64,000 nt of DNA from Streptomyces sp. P3 (GTDB lineage Bacteria; Actinomycetota; Actinomycetes; Streptomycetales; Streptomycetaceae), in NCBI GenBank assembly GCA_016893485.2, contig JAFEKX020000001.1, forward strand, positions 8,263,501-8,327,500, read 5' to 3'. Under the pieces are notes generated by a model. It saw only the letters and a list, made by a program, of their open reading frames with translations, searched no databases and was not told the origin of the DNA. Below, piece by piece: positions 11,285 to 20,978 of the stretch (its first letter is position 1; each line of letters begins with the position of its first letter). The position numbers and the translations under genes are program-made.

Positions 11285-12529
11285 ATGCACGTTCTCGTGG
11301 TGCACAACCGCTACAACTCGGCGCAGCCGAGCGGGGAGAACAAGGTCGTCGACCAGGAGGTCGAGCTGCTGCGCGCGGCCGGCCACCGGGCCGAGGTGTT
11401 CGAGCGGCGCAGCGACGACATCGGCGCCCGCTCCCTCCTCGGCAAGGTCGCGGTGCCGCTCCTCGTGCCGTGGAACCCGGCGGTACGCACGGAACTCGCC
11501 GCCCGGCTGCGCGCCGAACGGCCGGACGTGGTGCACGTCCACAACGTGTTCCCCCTCCTGTCGCCCGCGGTGCTGGCCGCCTGCGCCGACGCCGATGTGC
11601 CCGCCGTCGCCACGCTGCACAACTACACCCAGGTCTGCCCGCCCGGCACGCTCCAGCGGGACGGCCGGCCGTGCACCGAGTGCGTCGGGTCGACACCGCT
11701 GCCCGCCGTCCGGCACGGCTGCTACCGCAACTCCCGCCTCGCCACCGTGCCGCTCGCGGTCAGTCTGTCGGTCAACCGGCGGCGGTGGTGGTCCGGCGTG
11801 GAGCGCTTCCTGTGCATCTCCGCGGCGCAGCGCGAGGTCCTGGTGCGCTCCGGCATGCCGGCCGAGCGGCTGGCGGTGAAGCACAACTTCGTTCCGGAGC
11901 CGGGCAGTCGCCGATCGGGTGACGGCGAGCACGTGCTGTATCTCGGCCGGCTCGCGGAGGCCAAGGGCGTGCGGCTGCTCATGACCGCGTGGGACGAGAT
12001 CGCGGCGGCCGGCGGTGTCGGCGTACCGCTGGTGATCGCCGGCACCGGGCCCCTGGAGCGGGAGGTGACCGCCTGGGCGGCGGGCCGGGACGACGTGCGC
12101 TACGTCGGGCTGTACGACCCGGAGCAGTGTCGGCAGGCCATCGCGCGGTCGGTCGCCGTGGTGGCTCCCTCGACGTGGCTCGAGGCGTTCGGCCTGGTGG
12201 TCGTGGAGGCGATGGCGGCCGGCGTGCCGACCGTCGCCGCCGGTCACGGCGCCTTCGTCGAACTCGTCGAGGACGGCGTCACCGGACTGCTGCACCGCCC
12301 GGGCGAGGCCGCCTCGCTCGCGTCCGGCATCCGCCGGATCGCGGCCGACCCGGCCCGCAACCGGGAGATGGGGCAGGCAGGCGGCCCGGCGCCGCTACGA
12401 GCAGGGCTTCAGCCCGGCCGTCGGCCTGGAACGCCTGCTGGAGGAGTACCGGACCGCGATCGCGGGTCGGTCAGCACTGGCTCGCGGTGGGGACACCCGC
12501 GCGGGCAGGGGGATGAGGACAGAGGATGA
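11285..12529 (+). CDS. Family 4 glycosyltransferase (GT-B fold), frameshifted near the C-terminus
   Basis: The protein begins MHVLVVHNRYNSAQPSGEN, typical of actinobacterial GT4 enzymes. The N-terminal Rossmann half has VVHVHNVFPLLSPAVL. The C-terminal donor half has VLYLGRLAEAKGVRLL, VIAGTGPLERE and STWLEAFGLVVVEAMAAGVP, the last containing the E-x7-E motif. GTG 11279 is an alternative start that overlaps the previous stop; ATG 11285 has GGAGG ten bases upstream. The frame changes near 12372-12380 (resuming QAARRRYEQGFSPA) and possibly again in the G run 12508-12512, so the exact stop is uncertain (12516 or 12529). It transfers a sugar from a nucleotide donor to a growing lipid-linked chain on the cytoplasmic face; sugar and linkage are unknown. 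Confidence 0.8.
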   Translation: MHVLVVHNRYNSAQPSGENKVVDQEVELLRAAGHRAEVFERRSDDIGARSLLGKVAVPLLVPWNPAVRTELAARLRAERPDVVHVHNVFPLLSPAVLAACADADVPAVATLHNYTQVCPPGTLQRDGRPCTECVGSTPLPAVRHGCYRNSRLATVPLAVSLSVNRRRWWSGVERFLCISAAQREVLVRSGMPAERLAVKHNFVPEPGSRRSGDGEHVLYLGRLAEAKGVRLLMTAWDEIAAAGGVGVPLVIAGTGPLEREVTAWAAGRDDVRYVGLYDPEQCRQAIARSVAVVAPSTWLEAFGLVVVEAMAAGVPTVAAGHGAFVELVEDGVTGLLHRPGEAASLASGIRRIAADPARNREMGQAGGPAPLRAGLQPGRRPGTPAGGVPDRDRGSVSTGSRWGHPRGQGDEDRG

Positions 12530-13775
12530 CACGATGCCGACTCTGCGGCTCGGAAGCGACGACGAGCGTCGTCGATCTCGGGGCGACACCACCATGTGAG
12601 AGCTTTCTCGCCGCGGACCAACTGGACCGGCCGGAGCAGACGTACCCGCTGAACCTGCGGGTCTGCACCGACTGCTGGCTCGCGCAGATCCCTCCGCTGA
12701 TCACGCCGGAGGAGACGTTCAAGGAGTACGCGTACTTCTCCTCGTTCTCGACCTCCTGGGTGGAGCACGCGCGCACCTTCGTCGACGGCGCCGCACAGCG
12801 CCTCGACCTCGGCCCCGACTCCTTCGTGGTCGAGGTCGCGAGCAACGACGGATACCTGCTGCGGCACGTGGTGGACCGCGGGATCCGCTGTCTCGGCATC
12901 GAACCGTCGGTGAACGTCGGTGCCGCGGCGCGGGAGGCGGGGGTTCCCACGGTCACGGAGTTCCTGAGCCCCGACACCGGCTCCGCCGTCCGCGCCGAGC
13001 ACGGCCCGGCGGACCTGGTCGTGGCCAACAACGTGTACGCGCACATCCCCGACGTGATCGGCTTCACCCAGGGCTGCGCGCGCTGGTCGCCGACGACGGC
13101 TGGGTCTCCATCGAGGTGCAGCACCTGCTGACCCTGATCGAGGAGAACCAGTACGACACGATCTACCACGAGCACTTCCAGTACTACACGGTCGCCTCCG
13201 CGATCCGGGCCCTCGCGAGCGGCGGACTCGCCCTCGTGGACGTCGAGTTGCTGCCCACGCACGGCGGCTCCATCCGGCTGTGGGCCCGGCCGGCCGAGGC
13301 GGCCGGCGAGCCGAGCCGGCGGGTGGCCGACGTGCTGGCCCGGGAGAAGGCCGCCGGGTTGCAGGAGTTGTCGGGGTACACCGAGTTCTCCGCTCGGGTG
13401 GCCAAGGTGCGCCGGGACCTGCTGCGGTTCCTCGTCGAGGCGGCCGAGCGCGGCGAGACGGTCGTCGGCTACGGCGCCCCGGGCAAGGGCAACACCCTGC
13501 TCAACCACTGCGGCATCCGGCCCGACCTGCTCGCGTACACGGTCGACCGCAATCCGTACAAGCACGGCAGGTTCACGCCGGGCACCCGCATCCCGATCCT
13601 GCCGCCCGAGCAGATAGCCGCCGACAAGCCGGACTACGTCCTCGTCCTCCCGTGGAACCTGCGGGCCGAGCTGGTCGAGCAGCTGTCGTTCGTGCACGAG
13701 TGGGGCGGCCGGCTGGTCTTCCCGATCCCGGAACTGAGCATCGTCGAGGGCGTCCTGAAGGAGGTCACAGCATGA
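12526..13775 (+). CDS. NDP-sugar C-methyltransferase (class I SAM, Methyltransf_13/14 architecture), frameshifted
   Basis: The N-terminal zinc-binding part has CRLCG and CTDCW (residues 4-8 and about 47-51). The SAM domain follows with VVEVASNDGYLL. The C-terminal domain has TIYHEHFQYYT and VVGYGAPGKGNTLLNH. This layout matches sugar C-methyltransferases such as TylC3, NovU and EryBIII, which add a methyl at C-3 of a 4-keto-6-deoxy sugar and contain the YHEHF motif. One G is lost near 13071-13073 (frame resumes LRALVADDGWVSIEVQH). Repaired length is about 416 residues. It starts the compact sugar module and overlaps its neighbours on both sides. It predicts a branched-chain sugar in the polymer. 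Confidence 0.85.
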
Positions 13776-14566
13776 AGGTCGTCCTGTTCTGCGGTGGTTA
13801 CGGCATGCGCATGCGCAACGGAACCTCCGACGACGTGCCCAAGCCGATGGCGATGGTCGGCCCGCGACCGCTGATCTGGCACGTCATGCGCTACTACGCG
13901 TACTTCGGGCACACGGAGTTCATCCTGTGCCTCGGGTACGGGGCCCACCACATCAAGGACTTCTTCCTCAACTACGAGGAGACGACGTCCAACGACTTCG
14001 TGCTGCGGGGCGGGCGCACCGAGCTGCTGTCCACCGACATCGCGGACTGGACGATCACGTTCGCGCAGACCGGCATCGAGTCACCGATCGGGGAGCGACT
14101 GCGCAGGGTGCGTCACCATCTGGACGGCGACGAGATGTTCCTCGCCAACTACGCCGACGTGCTCACCGACGCCCCGCTGCCGGAGATGATCGACCGGTTC
14201 GCCCAGCGCGACGCGGGGGCGTCGATGATGGTCGTGCCGCCCCAATCCTCGTTCCACTGCGTGGAGTTGGGCGAGGACGGCCTGGTGGGCGGCATCACCG
14301 CGGTGAGCGACATGCCGCTGTGGGAGAACGGCGGCTACTTCGTGCTCCGCCAGGAGGTCTTCGACCACATACCGGAGAACGGGGACCTGGTCGCCGACGG
14401 ATGCGCCCAACTGGCCAAGCGCGGACGGCTGGTGGCGCACCAGCACCGCGGCTTCTGGAAGCCGACCGACACGGTGAAGGAGCGGGCCGCGCTCGACGAG
14501 GCCTACACCCGGGGCGACCGCCCCTGGGCAGTGTGGGAGCGGGACAGTGCCGGAGCCAGAGCGTGA
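13772..14566 (+). CDS. Sugar-1-phosphate nucleotidyltransferase (glucose-1-phosphate cytidylyltransferase-like)
   Basis: An intact 264-residue protein. ATG 13772 is preceded by AAGGAGG (13758-13764) and overlaps the previous gene's stop by four bases. The nucleotide-binding N-terminus reads VVLFCGGYGMRMRNGTSDDVPKPM. Family residues include the lysine in DVPKPM, GYGAHHIKDFFLNY, FLANYADVLTD and GFWKPTDTVKERAALDE. RfbF-type cytidylyltransferases show the same FFLNYE and WKPMDT-like segments, so CDP-sugar formation is favoured, although NTP specificity cannot be fixed by eye. It should activate the sugar used by the neighbouring C-methyltransferase and epimerase. Notably, no 4,6-dehydratase of the rmlB or rfbG type is seen in this window. 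Confidence 0.8.
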   Translation: MKVVLFCGGYGMRMRNGTSDDVPKPMAMVGPRPLIWHVMRYYAYFGHTEFILCLGYGAHHIKDFFLNYEETTSNDFVLRGGRTELLSTDIADWTITFAQTGIESPIGERLRRVRHHLDGDEMFLANYADVLTDAPLPEMIDRFAQRDAGASMMVVPPQSSFHCVELGEDGLVGGITAVSDMPLWENGGYFVLRQEVFDHIPENGDLVADGCAQLAKRGRLVAHQHRGFWKPTDTVKERAALDEAYTRGDRPWAVWERDSAGARA

Positions 14567-15208
14567 TCCGGCTCGGGGCCGGCCCCTGGACCGGATCGTC
14601 GCGGTGGGCGCCCACTGCGACGACATCGCCATCGGCGCCGGCGGCACGCTGCTGACGCTGTGCCAGGCCCGGCCGGGCATCCGCGTCGACGCGCTGGTGC
14701 TCTCCGGCGGCGGGAGCGAGCGGGAGCAGGAGGAGCAGGCCGCGCTCGCCGCCTTCTGCCCGGGCGCCGACCTGCGGCTGACCGTGCTCAAGCTGCCGGA
14801 CGGCCGGCTGCCCACGCACTGGGACGAGGCCAAGGCCGCGGTCGAGGAACTGCGCGAGCGGACCGACCCGGACCTGATCCTGGCCCCACGCACCGATGAC
14901 GCGCACCAGGACCACCGCGGTCTGGCACAGCTGATACCCACCGCGTTCCGCGACCACCTCGTCCTCGGCTACGAGATCGTCAAGTGGGACGGCGATCTCG
15001 GCCGCATGGCGGCGTACCAGCCGCTGTCGCCGGAGACCGCCGAACAGAAGGTGCGGCTGCTCCAGGAGCACTACGCCTCGCAGCGGCACCGGCCCTGGTA
15101 CGACCGGGAGGCCTTCCTCGGCCTCGCCCGGATCCGCGGTATCGAATGTCACGCGCGCTACGCCGAGGCCTTCGCCGTCACCAAACTCACGCTCAACCTG
15201 GGGGTTGA
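14547..15208 (+). CDS. PIG-L family deacetylase (LmbE-like), frameshifted at the very end
   Basis: The start is GTG 14547, inside the end of the previous gene, with GGAGCGGGA just upstream. Motifs: VGAHCDDIAIGAGGTL (PIG-L zinc motif, here AHCDD rather than AHPDD), APRTDDAHQDHRGLAQ (second metal/catalytic block) and ARIRGIECHARYAEAF. The last G run before 15205 lacks one base. With it restored the protein ends LNLGG at TGA 15206-15208, overlapping the next TTG start. Without it the frame stays open for 2.9 kb and falsely appears fused to the DUF4910 gene. The family hydrolyses N-acetyl groups from sugars such as GlcNAc-PI and GlcNAc-Ins; here it may de-N-acetylate a nucleotide or lipid-linked sugar. 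Confidence 0.8.
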
Positions 15209-16239
15209 ACACCTTGCGCGTACTACTGACCGGACACCAGGGCTATCTGGGCACCGTGATGGCACCCGTCCTCACCGCCGCCGGACACCAGGTCGTGGGC
15301 CTCGACTCCGGCCTGTTCGCCGACTCCGTCCTCGGCCCGCGCCCCGCCGACCCGCCCGGCACGCGGGTGGACCTGCGCGACATCACCGCCGAGCACGTGG
15401 CCGGTTTCGACGCCGTGATCCACCTGGCCGCGCTGTCCAACGACCCGCTCGGCTCGCTGGCCCCGGAACTCACCTACGACATCAACCACCACGCGTCCGT
15501 ACGGCTGGCACAGCTGGCCCGCGACGCCGGAGTCGGGCGCTTCCTGTACGCCTCGACCTGCTCCGTCTACGGCGCCTCGGGCGGCGACGACCTGGTCACC
15601 GAGGACGCCCCGCTGCGCCCGGTGACGCCGTACGCGGAGTCGAAGGTGCGGGTCGAGGACGACGTGCACGCGCTCGCCGACGACGACTTCACCCCGGTGT
15701 TCATGCGCAACGCCACCGCCTTCGGCTACTCACCCCGGCTGCGCGCCGACATCGTGCTGAACAACCTGGTCGGCCACGCGCTCCTGTCCGGCGAGGTGCT
15801 GGTCCTCTCCGACGGCACCCCCTGGCGCCCGCTGGTGCACGCGGCCGACATCGCACGCGCCTTCACGGCCGCGCTGACCGCGCCGCGCGAGGCGGTGCAC
15901 GACCGGGCCTTCAACATCGGCAGCGAGATCAACAACGTCACCGTCGCCGAGATCGCCGACCAGGTCGCCGAGGCGGTGTCCGGCGCGAAGGTGGTGATCA
16001 CCGGCGAGAACGGCGCCGACCCGCGCTCGTACCGGGTGGACTTCTCCCGCTTCCGCAACGCCGTCCCCGACTTCGACTGCGAGTGGACGGTGAAGCGGGG
16101 CGCGCTCGAACTCGCCGACGCCTACCGGAAGTTCGACCTGACCCGGGAGGACTTCGAGCAGCGCTTCACCCGCCTCGCCGTGCTCAAGGCGGCCTCCGAG
16201 GCCGGCACCGTCGACGACACCCTGCGGTGGCGCCGGTGA
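15205..16239 (+). CDS. NAD-dependent nucleotide-sugar epimerase/dehydratase (extended SDR)
   Basis: An intact 344-residue extended short-chain dehydrogenase. The start is TTG 15205, overlapping the PIG-L stop (TTGA); the first residues MNTLRVLLTGHQGYLGTVM place the glycine-rich motif correctly. Catalytic features: STCSVYG with the active-site Ser/Thr, and YAESK with Tyr and Lys. Later conserved segments are FMRNATAFGYSPRLR, DGTPWRPLVHAADIA and FNIGSEINNVTVAEIA, as in surface-polysaccharide epimerases. It uses bound NAD to epimerise, dehydrate or reduce an NDP-sugar; the exact reaction is not determined by motifs. With the C-methyltransferase and RmlC-like protein it could supply the dehydratase or ketoreductase step of a deoxysugar route. 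Confidence 0.85.
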   Translation: MNTLRVLLTGHQGYLGTVMAPVLTAAGHQVVGLDSGLFADSVLGPRPADPPGTRVDLRDITAEHVAGFDAVIHLAALSNDPLGSLAPELTYDINHHASVRLAQLARDAGVGRFLYASTCSVYGASGGDDLVTEDAPLRPVTPYAESKVRVEDDVHALADDDFTPVFMRNATAFGYSPRLRADIVLNNLVGHALLSGEVLVLSDGTPWRPLVHAADIARAFTAALTAPREAVHDRAFNIGSEINNVTVAEIADQVAEAVSGAKVVITGENGADPRSYRVDFSRFRNAVPDFDCEWTVKRGALELADAYRKFDLTREDFEQRFTRLAVLKAASEAGTVDDTLRWRR

Positions 16240-17510
16240 CCGCAGTGGGCGAGGAGATGCACGCACTGGTGGAGCGGCTGTACCCGCTCTGCCGGAGCAT
16301 CACCGGCGACGGGGTGCGCGCCACCCTGGACATCGTCGGCGAGTACGTCCCGTTGCAGGTCCACGAGGTGCCGACCGGGACGCAGGTCCTCGACTGGACC
16401 GTTCCGCAGGAGTGGAACATCCGGGACGCGTACATCGCCGACAGCACGGGCCGGCGGGTCGTCGACTTCGCCGCGTCCAGCCTGCACGTGCTCGGCTACA
16501 GCGTCCCGGTGTCGCGGACCATGCCGCTCTCCGAGCTGCGCGAACACCTGCACACGCTGCCGGACCACCCCAACTGGGTTCCGTACCGCACGAGTTACTA
16601 CAAGCCGGAGTGGGGCTTCTGCCTGGCCCAGGAGACCCTGGACGCGCTGCCCGACGGCGACTACGAGGTGCGCGTCGACTCCACCCTCGCCGACGGCCAC
16701 CTCACCTACGCCGAGCACGTCGTCCCCGGGCAGGTGGCCGACGAGGTCATCGTCTCCTGCCACACCTGCCACCCCTCGCTGGCCAACGACAACCTGGCCG
16801 GCATCGCGGTCGCGACCTTCCTGGCCCGCGCGCTGGCGGAGCGGACTCCGTACTACACCTACCGGTTCATCTACGCCCCCGGCACCATCGGGGCGATCAC
16901 CTGGCTGGCCCGCAACGCGGAGCGCATCGACCGGGTCAAGCACGGCCTCGTGCTGGCCTGCGCCGGGGACACGGGACAGCTGACGTACAAGCAGAGCAGA
17001 CGCGGCGACGCGGAGATCGACCGCGTGCTGCGGCACGTACTGACCGTGTCCGAACGCCCGCACCACATCAACGAGTTCACCCCGTACGGCTACGACGAGC
17101 GGCAGTACTGCTCGCCCGGTTTCAACCTCGGCGTGGGCTCGCTCAGCCGGACCCCGTACGCCGGGTACCCCGAGTACCACACCTCGGCGGACAACCCGGA
17201 CTTCGTCTCCCCGGAGGCGATGGCCGACACCCTCGCCGTCTGCCGCGAGGCGTTCACCGTTCTCGACCGCAACCGGCGCTACCTCAACCTCAGCCCCTAC
17301 GGCGAACCCCAGTTGGGCCGGCGGGGGCTGTACGACGCGCTCGGCGGCCGCAGCGACACCAAGCAGGCGCAGATGGCCATGCTCTGGGTGCTCAACCTCT
17401 CCGACGGCGAGCACAGTCTGCTGGACGTCGCCGAGCGGTCCGGGCTCCCGTTCGACAGCGTCGCCGGAGCGGCCGACGCCCTGCACGAGGCCGGACTGAT
17501 CAAGACATGA
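16236..17510 (+). CDS. DUF4910/DUF2172 aminopeptidase-like metallohydrolase
   Basis: An intact 424-residue protein starting at GTG 16236 and overlapping the epimerase stop by four bases. Conserved N-terminal signature: LYPLCRSITGDGVRATL and WTVPQEWNIRDAYI. The putative zinc-hydrolase core has SCHTCHPSLANDNLAGIAVA, with His and Asp ligands resembling M28 peptidases, and PGYPEYHTSADNPDFVSP supplies another His/Asp pair. The C-terminal 70 residues (LWVLNLSDGEHSLLDVAERS) look like a winged-helix domain. Proteins of this kind occur in sugar biosynthesis loci of many bacteria, but no reaction is established that I can name. Position suggests hydrolysis of an amide or N-acyl group on a sugar intermediate. 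No signal peptide, so it is cytoplasmic. Confidence 0.8.
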   Translation: MTAVGEEMHALVERLYPLCRSITGDGVRATLDIVGEYVPLQVHEVPTGTQVLDWTVPQEWNIRDAYIADSTGRRVVDFAASSLHVLGYSVPVSRTMPLSELREHLHTLPDHPNWVPYRTSYYKPEWGFCLAQETLDALPDGDYEVRVDSTLADGHLTYAEHVVPGQVADEVIVSCHTCHPSLANDNLAGIAVATFLARALAERTPYYTYRFIYAPGTIGAITWLARNAERIDRVKHGLVLACAGDTGQLTYKQSRRGDAEIDRVLRHVLTVSERPHHINEFTPYGYDERQYCSPGFNLGVGSLSRTPYAGYPEYHTSADNPDFVSPEAMADTLAVCREAFTVLDRNRRYLNLSPYGEPQLGRRGLYDALGGRSDTKQAQMAMLWVLNLSDGEHSLLDVAERSGLPFDSVAGAADALHEAGLIKT

Positions 17511-18805
17511 CATCGACGACCACCGACGGGGAGAAGGCCACGAAACCGGCCAGGTCCGCCAAGCGGGCCCTCGTCGGCCGGCTCTCCTGGGGACTGGCCG
17601 ACCAGGCGGCCTCCAGCATCAGCAACTTCGCGGTCGGCATCTACGTGGCCCGCTCGCTCGGGGTCACCGCCTTCGGCGTGTTCAGCCTCGCCTGGGTCAC
17701 CTACGGCGTGGTGCTCAACGTCTCCCGCGGCCTGGCCACCGACCCGCTCGTGGTCCGCTTCAGCGGAGTGCCCACGGCGTCCTGGCGCGGGGCGGTGGCC
17801 CGCTCGACGGGCACCGCGCTCTGCGTCGGCACGGCCCTCGGAGTGCTCTGCCTGGCGGCCGGACTCGGCCTCGGCGGCCGGGTCGGGCCCGCCTTCGCCG
17901 CCCTCGGTCTCATGATGCCGGGGCTGCTGCTCCAGGACGCCTGGCGGTTCTCGTTCTTCGCCGCGGGCGACGGACGGAAGGCGTTCGTCAACGACATCGT
18001 GTGGGGCATCGCGCTGATCCCCGCCATGGTGGTGGCGGCCCACGTCGACACCGTGGGCGCCTTCGTGCTCGCCTGGGGCGCGTCCGCCACGGTCGCCGCG
18101 GGATACGGCTGCGTCCAGTCCGGCATCCGGCCCCGGGTGGCACAGGCCCGCGGCTGGCTGCGCGAACAGCGCGACCTCGGCTACCGGTACCTGGTCGAGA
18201 ACGTCAGCCTCAGCGGCGCGAGCCAGCTGCGGGCGTACGGCCTCGGCGTGATCGTCGGAGTGGGCGCGGTGGGCGCGGTGCGCGGTGCCGAACTCCTCCT
18301 CGGCCCCTTCCTCGCCGTACTGATGGGCCTCTCGCTGGTCACCGTCCCCGAGGCGGCCCGCGTGCTGCGACAGGCCCCGCGACGACTGGGCAGGTTCTGC
18401 CTCTACCTCGGCGGGGGACAGGCCACCGGAGCCCTGCTCTGGGGCTCGGCGCTGCTGCTGATGCCGGGCAGGCTCGGCGAGTTGGCGCTCGGCGACGTCT
18501 GGCACTCCTCCTCGCACCTCATCGTGCAGATCACCCTCAGCGTCGCCGGAGCGGGCCTCGGCACCGGCGCCGCGGCCGGACTGCGCGCGCTCGGCGCCGC
18601 CAGGCGCAGCCTGCGCTGCCAGCTGTTCGCCTCCGCCTGCTACGTCGGCGGCGGGCTCGGCGGCGCGGCCATCGGCGGCACGTCCGGTTCGGCCTGGGGC
18701 GTCGCCGCCGCGACCATCAGCGGCTCCGCCGTGTGGTGGCTGCAACTGCGCTCCGCCCTGCGCGAGCACCTCCGCGAACCCATCCCCGAAGTGAGGACCT
18801 CATGA
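17507..18805 (+). CDS. Polysaccharide flippase (Wzx/MATE-like oligosaccharidyl-lipid exporter)
   Basis: An intact 432-residue multi-spanning protein beginning at ATG 17507 (ATGA overlap). It has about 12 hydrophobic helices, for example FAVGIYVARSLGVTAFGVFS, LCVGTALGVLCLAAGLGLGG, AYGLGVIVGVGAVGAV and FLAVLMGLSLVTVPEAA. The first 30 residues are polar and cytoplasmic. The helix pattern and the FAVGIYVARSLG-type opening fit the polysaccharide transporter branch of the MOP superfamily, which flips undecaprenyl-linked repeat units. Together with the Wzy-like and Wzz-like proteins it indicates a Wzx/Wzy-dependent export route. It overlaps the following glycosyltransferase by four bases. Confidence 0.8.
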   Translation: MTSTTTDGEKATKPARSAKRALVGRLSWGLADQAASSISNFAVGIYVARSLGVTAFGVFSLAWVTYGVVLNVSRGLATDPLVVRFSGVPTASWRGAVARSTGTALCVGTALGVLCLAAGLGLGGRVGPAFAALGLMMPGLLLQDAWRFSFFAAGDGRKAFVNDIVWGIALIPAMVVAAHVDTVGAFVLAWGASATVAAGYGCVQSGIRPRVAQARGWLREQRDLGYRYLVENVSLSGASQLRAYGLGVIVGVGAVGAVRGAELLLGPFLAVLMGLSLVTVPEAARVLRQAPRRLGRFCLYLGGGQATGALLWGSALLLMPGRLGELALGDVWHSSSHLIVQITLSVAGAGLGTGAAAGLRALGAARRSLRCQLFASACYVGGGLGGAAIGGTSGSAWGVAAATISGSAVWWLQLRSALREHLREPIPEVRTS

Positions 18806-19749
18806 CCGACCGACCGCGGCTGAGCATCGGCCTGCCCGTGTACAACGGCGAGGAGTACCTGGCCGAGTCGTTCGACGCCCTGCTCGGCCAGACCTACGAG
18901 GACTTCGAACTGGTCGTCTCCGACAACGCCTCGACCGACGGCACCGAGGCCATCTGCCGCAAGTACGCCGCGCAGGACTCCCGCATCCGCTACCTCCGGC
19001 TGCCCCGCAACATCGGCGCCACCCCGAACCACAACCACGTGTTCGCCGAGTCCCGCGGCGAGCTGTTCAAGTGGGCCTCGCACGACGACCTCTACGGCCG
19101 CGACCTGCTGACGCGCTGCGTAGAGGCACTGGACGAGCGCCCGGACGTCATCCTCGCCCACACCGACCAGGCGGTCATCGACGGCGACGGCCAGGTGACG
19201 GTGCCCTACGAGTACACGCTCGCCACCGACTCCCCGAGCGCGCCGGAGCGCTTCCGCAGCCTGCTCTTCGAGCCCGGCGGCGACGACTTCTACGGCGTGA
19301 TCCGCGCCGACGTGCTGCGCCGGGTGAAACCGATGGACAGCTACCACCACGCGGACCGCACCTTCGTCGCCGAGATCACCCTGCACGGACGCTTCCACCA
19401 GGTCCCGGAACTGCTCTACTTCCGCCGCGACCACCCCACCCGCGCCGAACGCGCCAACCCCTCCAAGCGCGCCCGCTGCGTCAACCTCGACCCGCGCCGC
19501 GCAGGCGTGCTGCACCCGACGCCCCGGCTGCTCACCGAGTACATCTGGGGCTTCGCGTCCGCGATCCACCGGGCGCCCGTGTCCCCGGCCGACCGGCGCG
19601 CCTGCTACCGCCACCTGGCGTCCTGGATGACCAGCCGGGTCCGGCCGGGCGCCGGCGAGCGGGTCGAGGACCGCGCCCCGGTCGACCCGGCCCAGCTCAC
19701 GGTCTCCGTCGACGCCCTCGTGGCCGGCCGCGAGGGGAGGCACGCATGA
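18802..19749 (+). CDS. Family 2 glycosyltransferase (GT-A fold)
   Basis: An intact 315-residue enzyme. The N-terminal donor domain reads LSIGLPVYNGEEYLAESFDA, LVVSDNASTDGTEAICRKYA and ELFKWASHDDLYGRDLL. The DD of SHDDL is the metal/nucleotide-binding aspartate pair typical of GT2. A second conserved aspartate and histidines occur in SYHHADRTFVAEITLHG. No membrane helix is present, so it is a cytoplasmic enzyme adding one sugar to a lipid-linked intermediate; donor and acceptor are unknown. It overlaps both neighbours by four bases, so expression is coupled to the flippase and pyruvyl transferase. Confidence 0.85.
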   Translation: MTDRPRLSIGLPVYNGEEYLAESFDALLGQTYEDFELVVSDNASTDGTEAICRKYAAQDSRIRYLRLPRNIGATPNHNHVFAESRGELFKWASHDDLYGRDLLTRCVEALDERPDVILAHTDQAVIDGDGQVTVPYEYTLATDSPSAPERFRSLLFEPGGDDFYGVIRADVLRRVKPMDSYHHADRTFVAEITLHGRFHQVPELLYFRRDHPTRAERANPSKRARCVNLDPRRAGVLHPTPRLLTEYIWGFASAIHRAPVSPADRRACYRHLASWMTSRVRPGAGERVEDRAPVDPAQLTVSVDALVAGREGRHA

Positions 19750-20978
19750 CGTCGGCCCGCGAACGGCCGGTACGCGTCGGGGTGTTCGGCCTGCTCGGCT
19801 CCGGCAACCTCGGCAACGACGGCTCGCTCGAAGCCGTCCTCGGCTACCTCCGCGCCGACCACCCCGACGCCCTGGTGGATGCCCTGTGCGGCGGACCCGA
19901 GGCCGTGACGGCCCGGTTCGGGATCCCTGCCACCCGCCTGCACTGGAACCGCGCCGAGTACCGCACCGCGTCCCGGCTGGGCTCGATCGCGTCGAAGGGC
20001 CTCGGCAAGTTCGTCGACATCTTCCGCACCGCCGCCTGGGTACGCCGCCACGACGTGGTGATCGTGCCGGGCATGGGCGTCCTCGAAGCCACCCTGCCGC
20101 TACGGCCCTGGGGCTTCCCGTACTCCCTGTTCCTGCTCTGCGCGAGCGGCCGGCTGACGCGCACCCGGGTCGCACTGGTCAGTGTCGGCGCCGCCGAGAT
20201 CCGCGACCGGCCCACCCGCGCACTGGTCCGCTGGTCGGGGCGGCTGGCCGCCTACCGGTCCTACCGGGACGCCCAGTCCAGGGACGCGATGCGGGCGATG
20301 GGCGTGGACACCGCACGCGACGAGGTCTACCCCGATCTGGCGTTCTCCCTCCCGTCGCCCCCCGCGAACGCACCCTCGGACGTGCCGGGCACGGTCTGCG
20401 TCGGCGTCATGGACTTCCACGGCGGCAACGACGACCGCGCCCGCGCCGACGAGATCTACAGCCGCTATCTCGACGGAACGATCCGGTTCGTCCGCACACT
20501 CGTCGAGGAGGGCAGACCGGTCCGGCTGCTCACCGGCGACCGGTGCGACGAAACGGTGGTCGCCGCGATCCTCGAAGCGGTGGACTCCCCGCTGGTCACC
20601 GCGGCCGAACCGACGTCCCTCGACGACCTGATGAACGAGATGGTCGCCGCCGACACCGTGGTGGCGGTCCGCTACCACAACCTGATCTGCGCACTGAAGA
20701 CGGGAACGCCGGCGCTCGCGCTCAGCTACGCGGCGAAGAGCGATGCCCTCATGGAGCGGATGGGCCTGGGCGCGTTCTGTCACCCGGCGCGCGAGGTCGA
20801 CGCCGACCGGTTGCTGGAGCAATTCCGGGCGCTGGAGAAACGAGCGCCCGAACTGCGGCAGACCCTCACCGAGCGGAACCAGGCCGCCGCCCGCCAACTC
20901 GACGACCAGTTCAGCTCGTTGACCGCGGCGGTGTTCCCCGCGACCCACCACAACCACGCACGGCAGGAGTCTCCATGA
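19746..20978 (+). CDS. Polysaccharide pyruvyl transferase family protein (WcaK/CsaB-like)
   Basis: An intact 410-residue protein starting at ATG 19746 (ATGA overlap). The N-terminus reads VGVFGLLGSGNLGNDGSLEA, the usual family opening. The C-terminal half has DLMNEMVAADTVVAVRYHNLICALKTGTPALALSYAAKSDAL, in which V-x-x-RYHNLI replaces the RLH motif common in CsaB. Known role: transfer of pyruvate from phosphoenolpyruvate to a sugar as a ketal, which adds negative charge to exopolysaccharides. It predicts pyruvylated repeat units here. The next start ATG 20975 overlaps its stop. Confidence 0.8.
   Translation: MTSARERPVRVGVFGLLGSGNLGNDGSLEAVLGYLRADHPDALVDALCGGPEAVTARFGIPATRLHWNRAEYRTASRLGSIASKGLGKFVDIFRTAAWVRRHDVVIVPGMGVLEATLPLRPWGFPYSLFLLCASGRLTRTRVALVSVGAAEIRDRPTRALVRWSGRLAAYRSYRDAQSRDAMRAMGVDTARDEVYPDLAFSLPSPPANAPSDVPGTVCVGVMDFHGGNDDRARADEIYSRYLDGTIRFVRTLVEEGRPVRLLTGDRCDETVVAAILEAVDSPLVTAAEPTSLDDLMNEMVAADTVVAVRYHNLICALKTGTPALALSYAAKSDALMERMGLGAFCHPAREVDADRLLEQFRALEKRAPELRQTLTERNQAAARQLDDQFSSLTAAVFPATHHNHARQESP

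Noticed and set aside
14547..17510. A single 987-residue open frame seeming to fuse PIG-L deacetylase to the DUF4910 protein
   Set aside because: The middle third (15209-16235) is the out-of-frame shadow of the intact epimerase gene. One missing G before 15205 explains the readthrough.
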